NCBI GenBank assembly: GCA_021163925.1
Contig: JAGGTD010000056.1
Coordinates: 1-38,669, forward strand
Source of the DNA: Nitrososphaerota archaeon
Lineage (GTDB): Archaea; Thermoproteota; Nitrososphaeria_A; Caldarchaeales; Wolframiiraptoraceae
Length of the DNA: 38,669 nt
Reading direction: 5' to 3'
The notes below the pieces were generated by a model that was given only the letters and a program-made list of their open reading frames with translations, did no database searches and was not told the origin of the DNA. This document shows, piece by piece, positions 38,529 through 38,669 of the stretch (the first letter of the stretch is position 1; every line of letters begins with the position of its first letter). The position numbers and the translations under genes were made by a program.

Positions 38529-38669
38529 CTAAGTAGCGGAGATGGATTCTCGCCCGTCATTGAGCCAGATATAGGTTTCATACCAGATCTTATTCGCAGA
38601 CACTATAAGCTTAGGGACTCCTTCGTCATGCCTGAGGGGAGATATGAGAATTGTAGATGTTGCTCTTAT
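38529..38669 (-). CDS. Partial hypothetical CDS (C-terminus) running off the window
   Basis: 47-codon open frame to the edge ending ...VPKLIVSANKIWYETYIWLNDGRESISAT*. A competing + start (ATG 38644) exists. Confidence 0.3.
   Translation of the reverse strand: MRATSTILISPLRHDEGVPKLIVSANKIWYETYIWLNDGRESISAT

Noticed and set aside
1-38669. CRISPR arrays, IS elements, prophage or defence islands
   Set aside because: No repeat-spacer periodicity, transposase, integrase or Cas-like ORF was seen; the gene content is core chromosomal.

Overview
38.7-kb archaeal chromosomal window, most likely from a TACK/Thermoproteota-type thermophile. It is dominated by core informational genes: Cdc48/VAT, FEN1, Trm5, PINA-like ATPase, endonuclease IV, L12, AlaRS, L10-L1-L11-NusG-SecE, NAC, HflX, MBF1-like, AsnRS, L35Ae, DNA ligase and Hsp20. 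No CRISPR, IS element or prophage was seen. Points worth a second look: (i) three near-perfect local duplication scars in the first 6.7 kb. One is an exact 39-bp inverted copy inside Cdc48 that replaces, in frame and at equal length, the D1 segment carrying the arginine fingers. The others are an 89/90-bp tandem copy that breaks a beta-helix surface protein gene and a 60-bp tandem copy at the 3' end of fen1. They are either template-switch mutations or assembly artefacts. (ii) Two tRNA genes, Gln(UUG) and Pro(GGG), each with a canonical 37/38 BHB intron plus a second non-canonical insertion (D-arm and T-arm). (iii) A well-formed C/D box sRNA candidate in an 80-bp intergenic gap. (iv) An HTH + ATP-cone + degenerate NrdD-like fusion lacking a visible glycyl-radical motif, a candidate nucleotide-sensing regulator. 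(v) A histone-H1-tail-like hyperbasic protein behind a palindrome-rich promoter, and an unannotated 33-aa hyperacidic microprotein. (vi) A rearranged ribosomal-stalk cluster (L12-alaS inverted relative to L10) whose L10/P0 lacks the acidic C-terminal tail. All functional names come from reading the translations; no searches were run.
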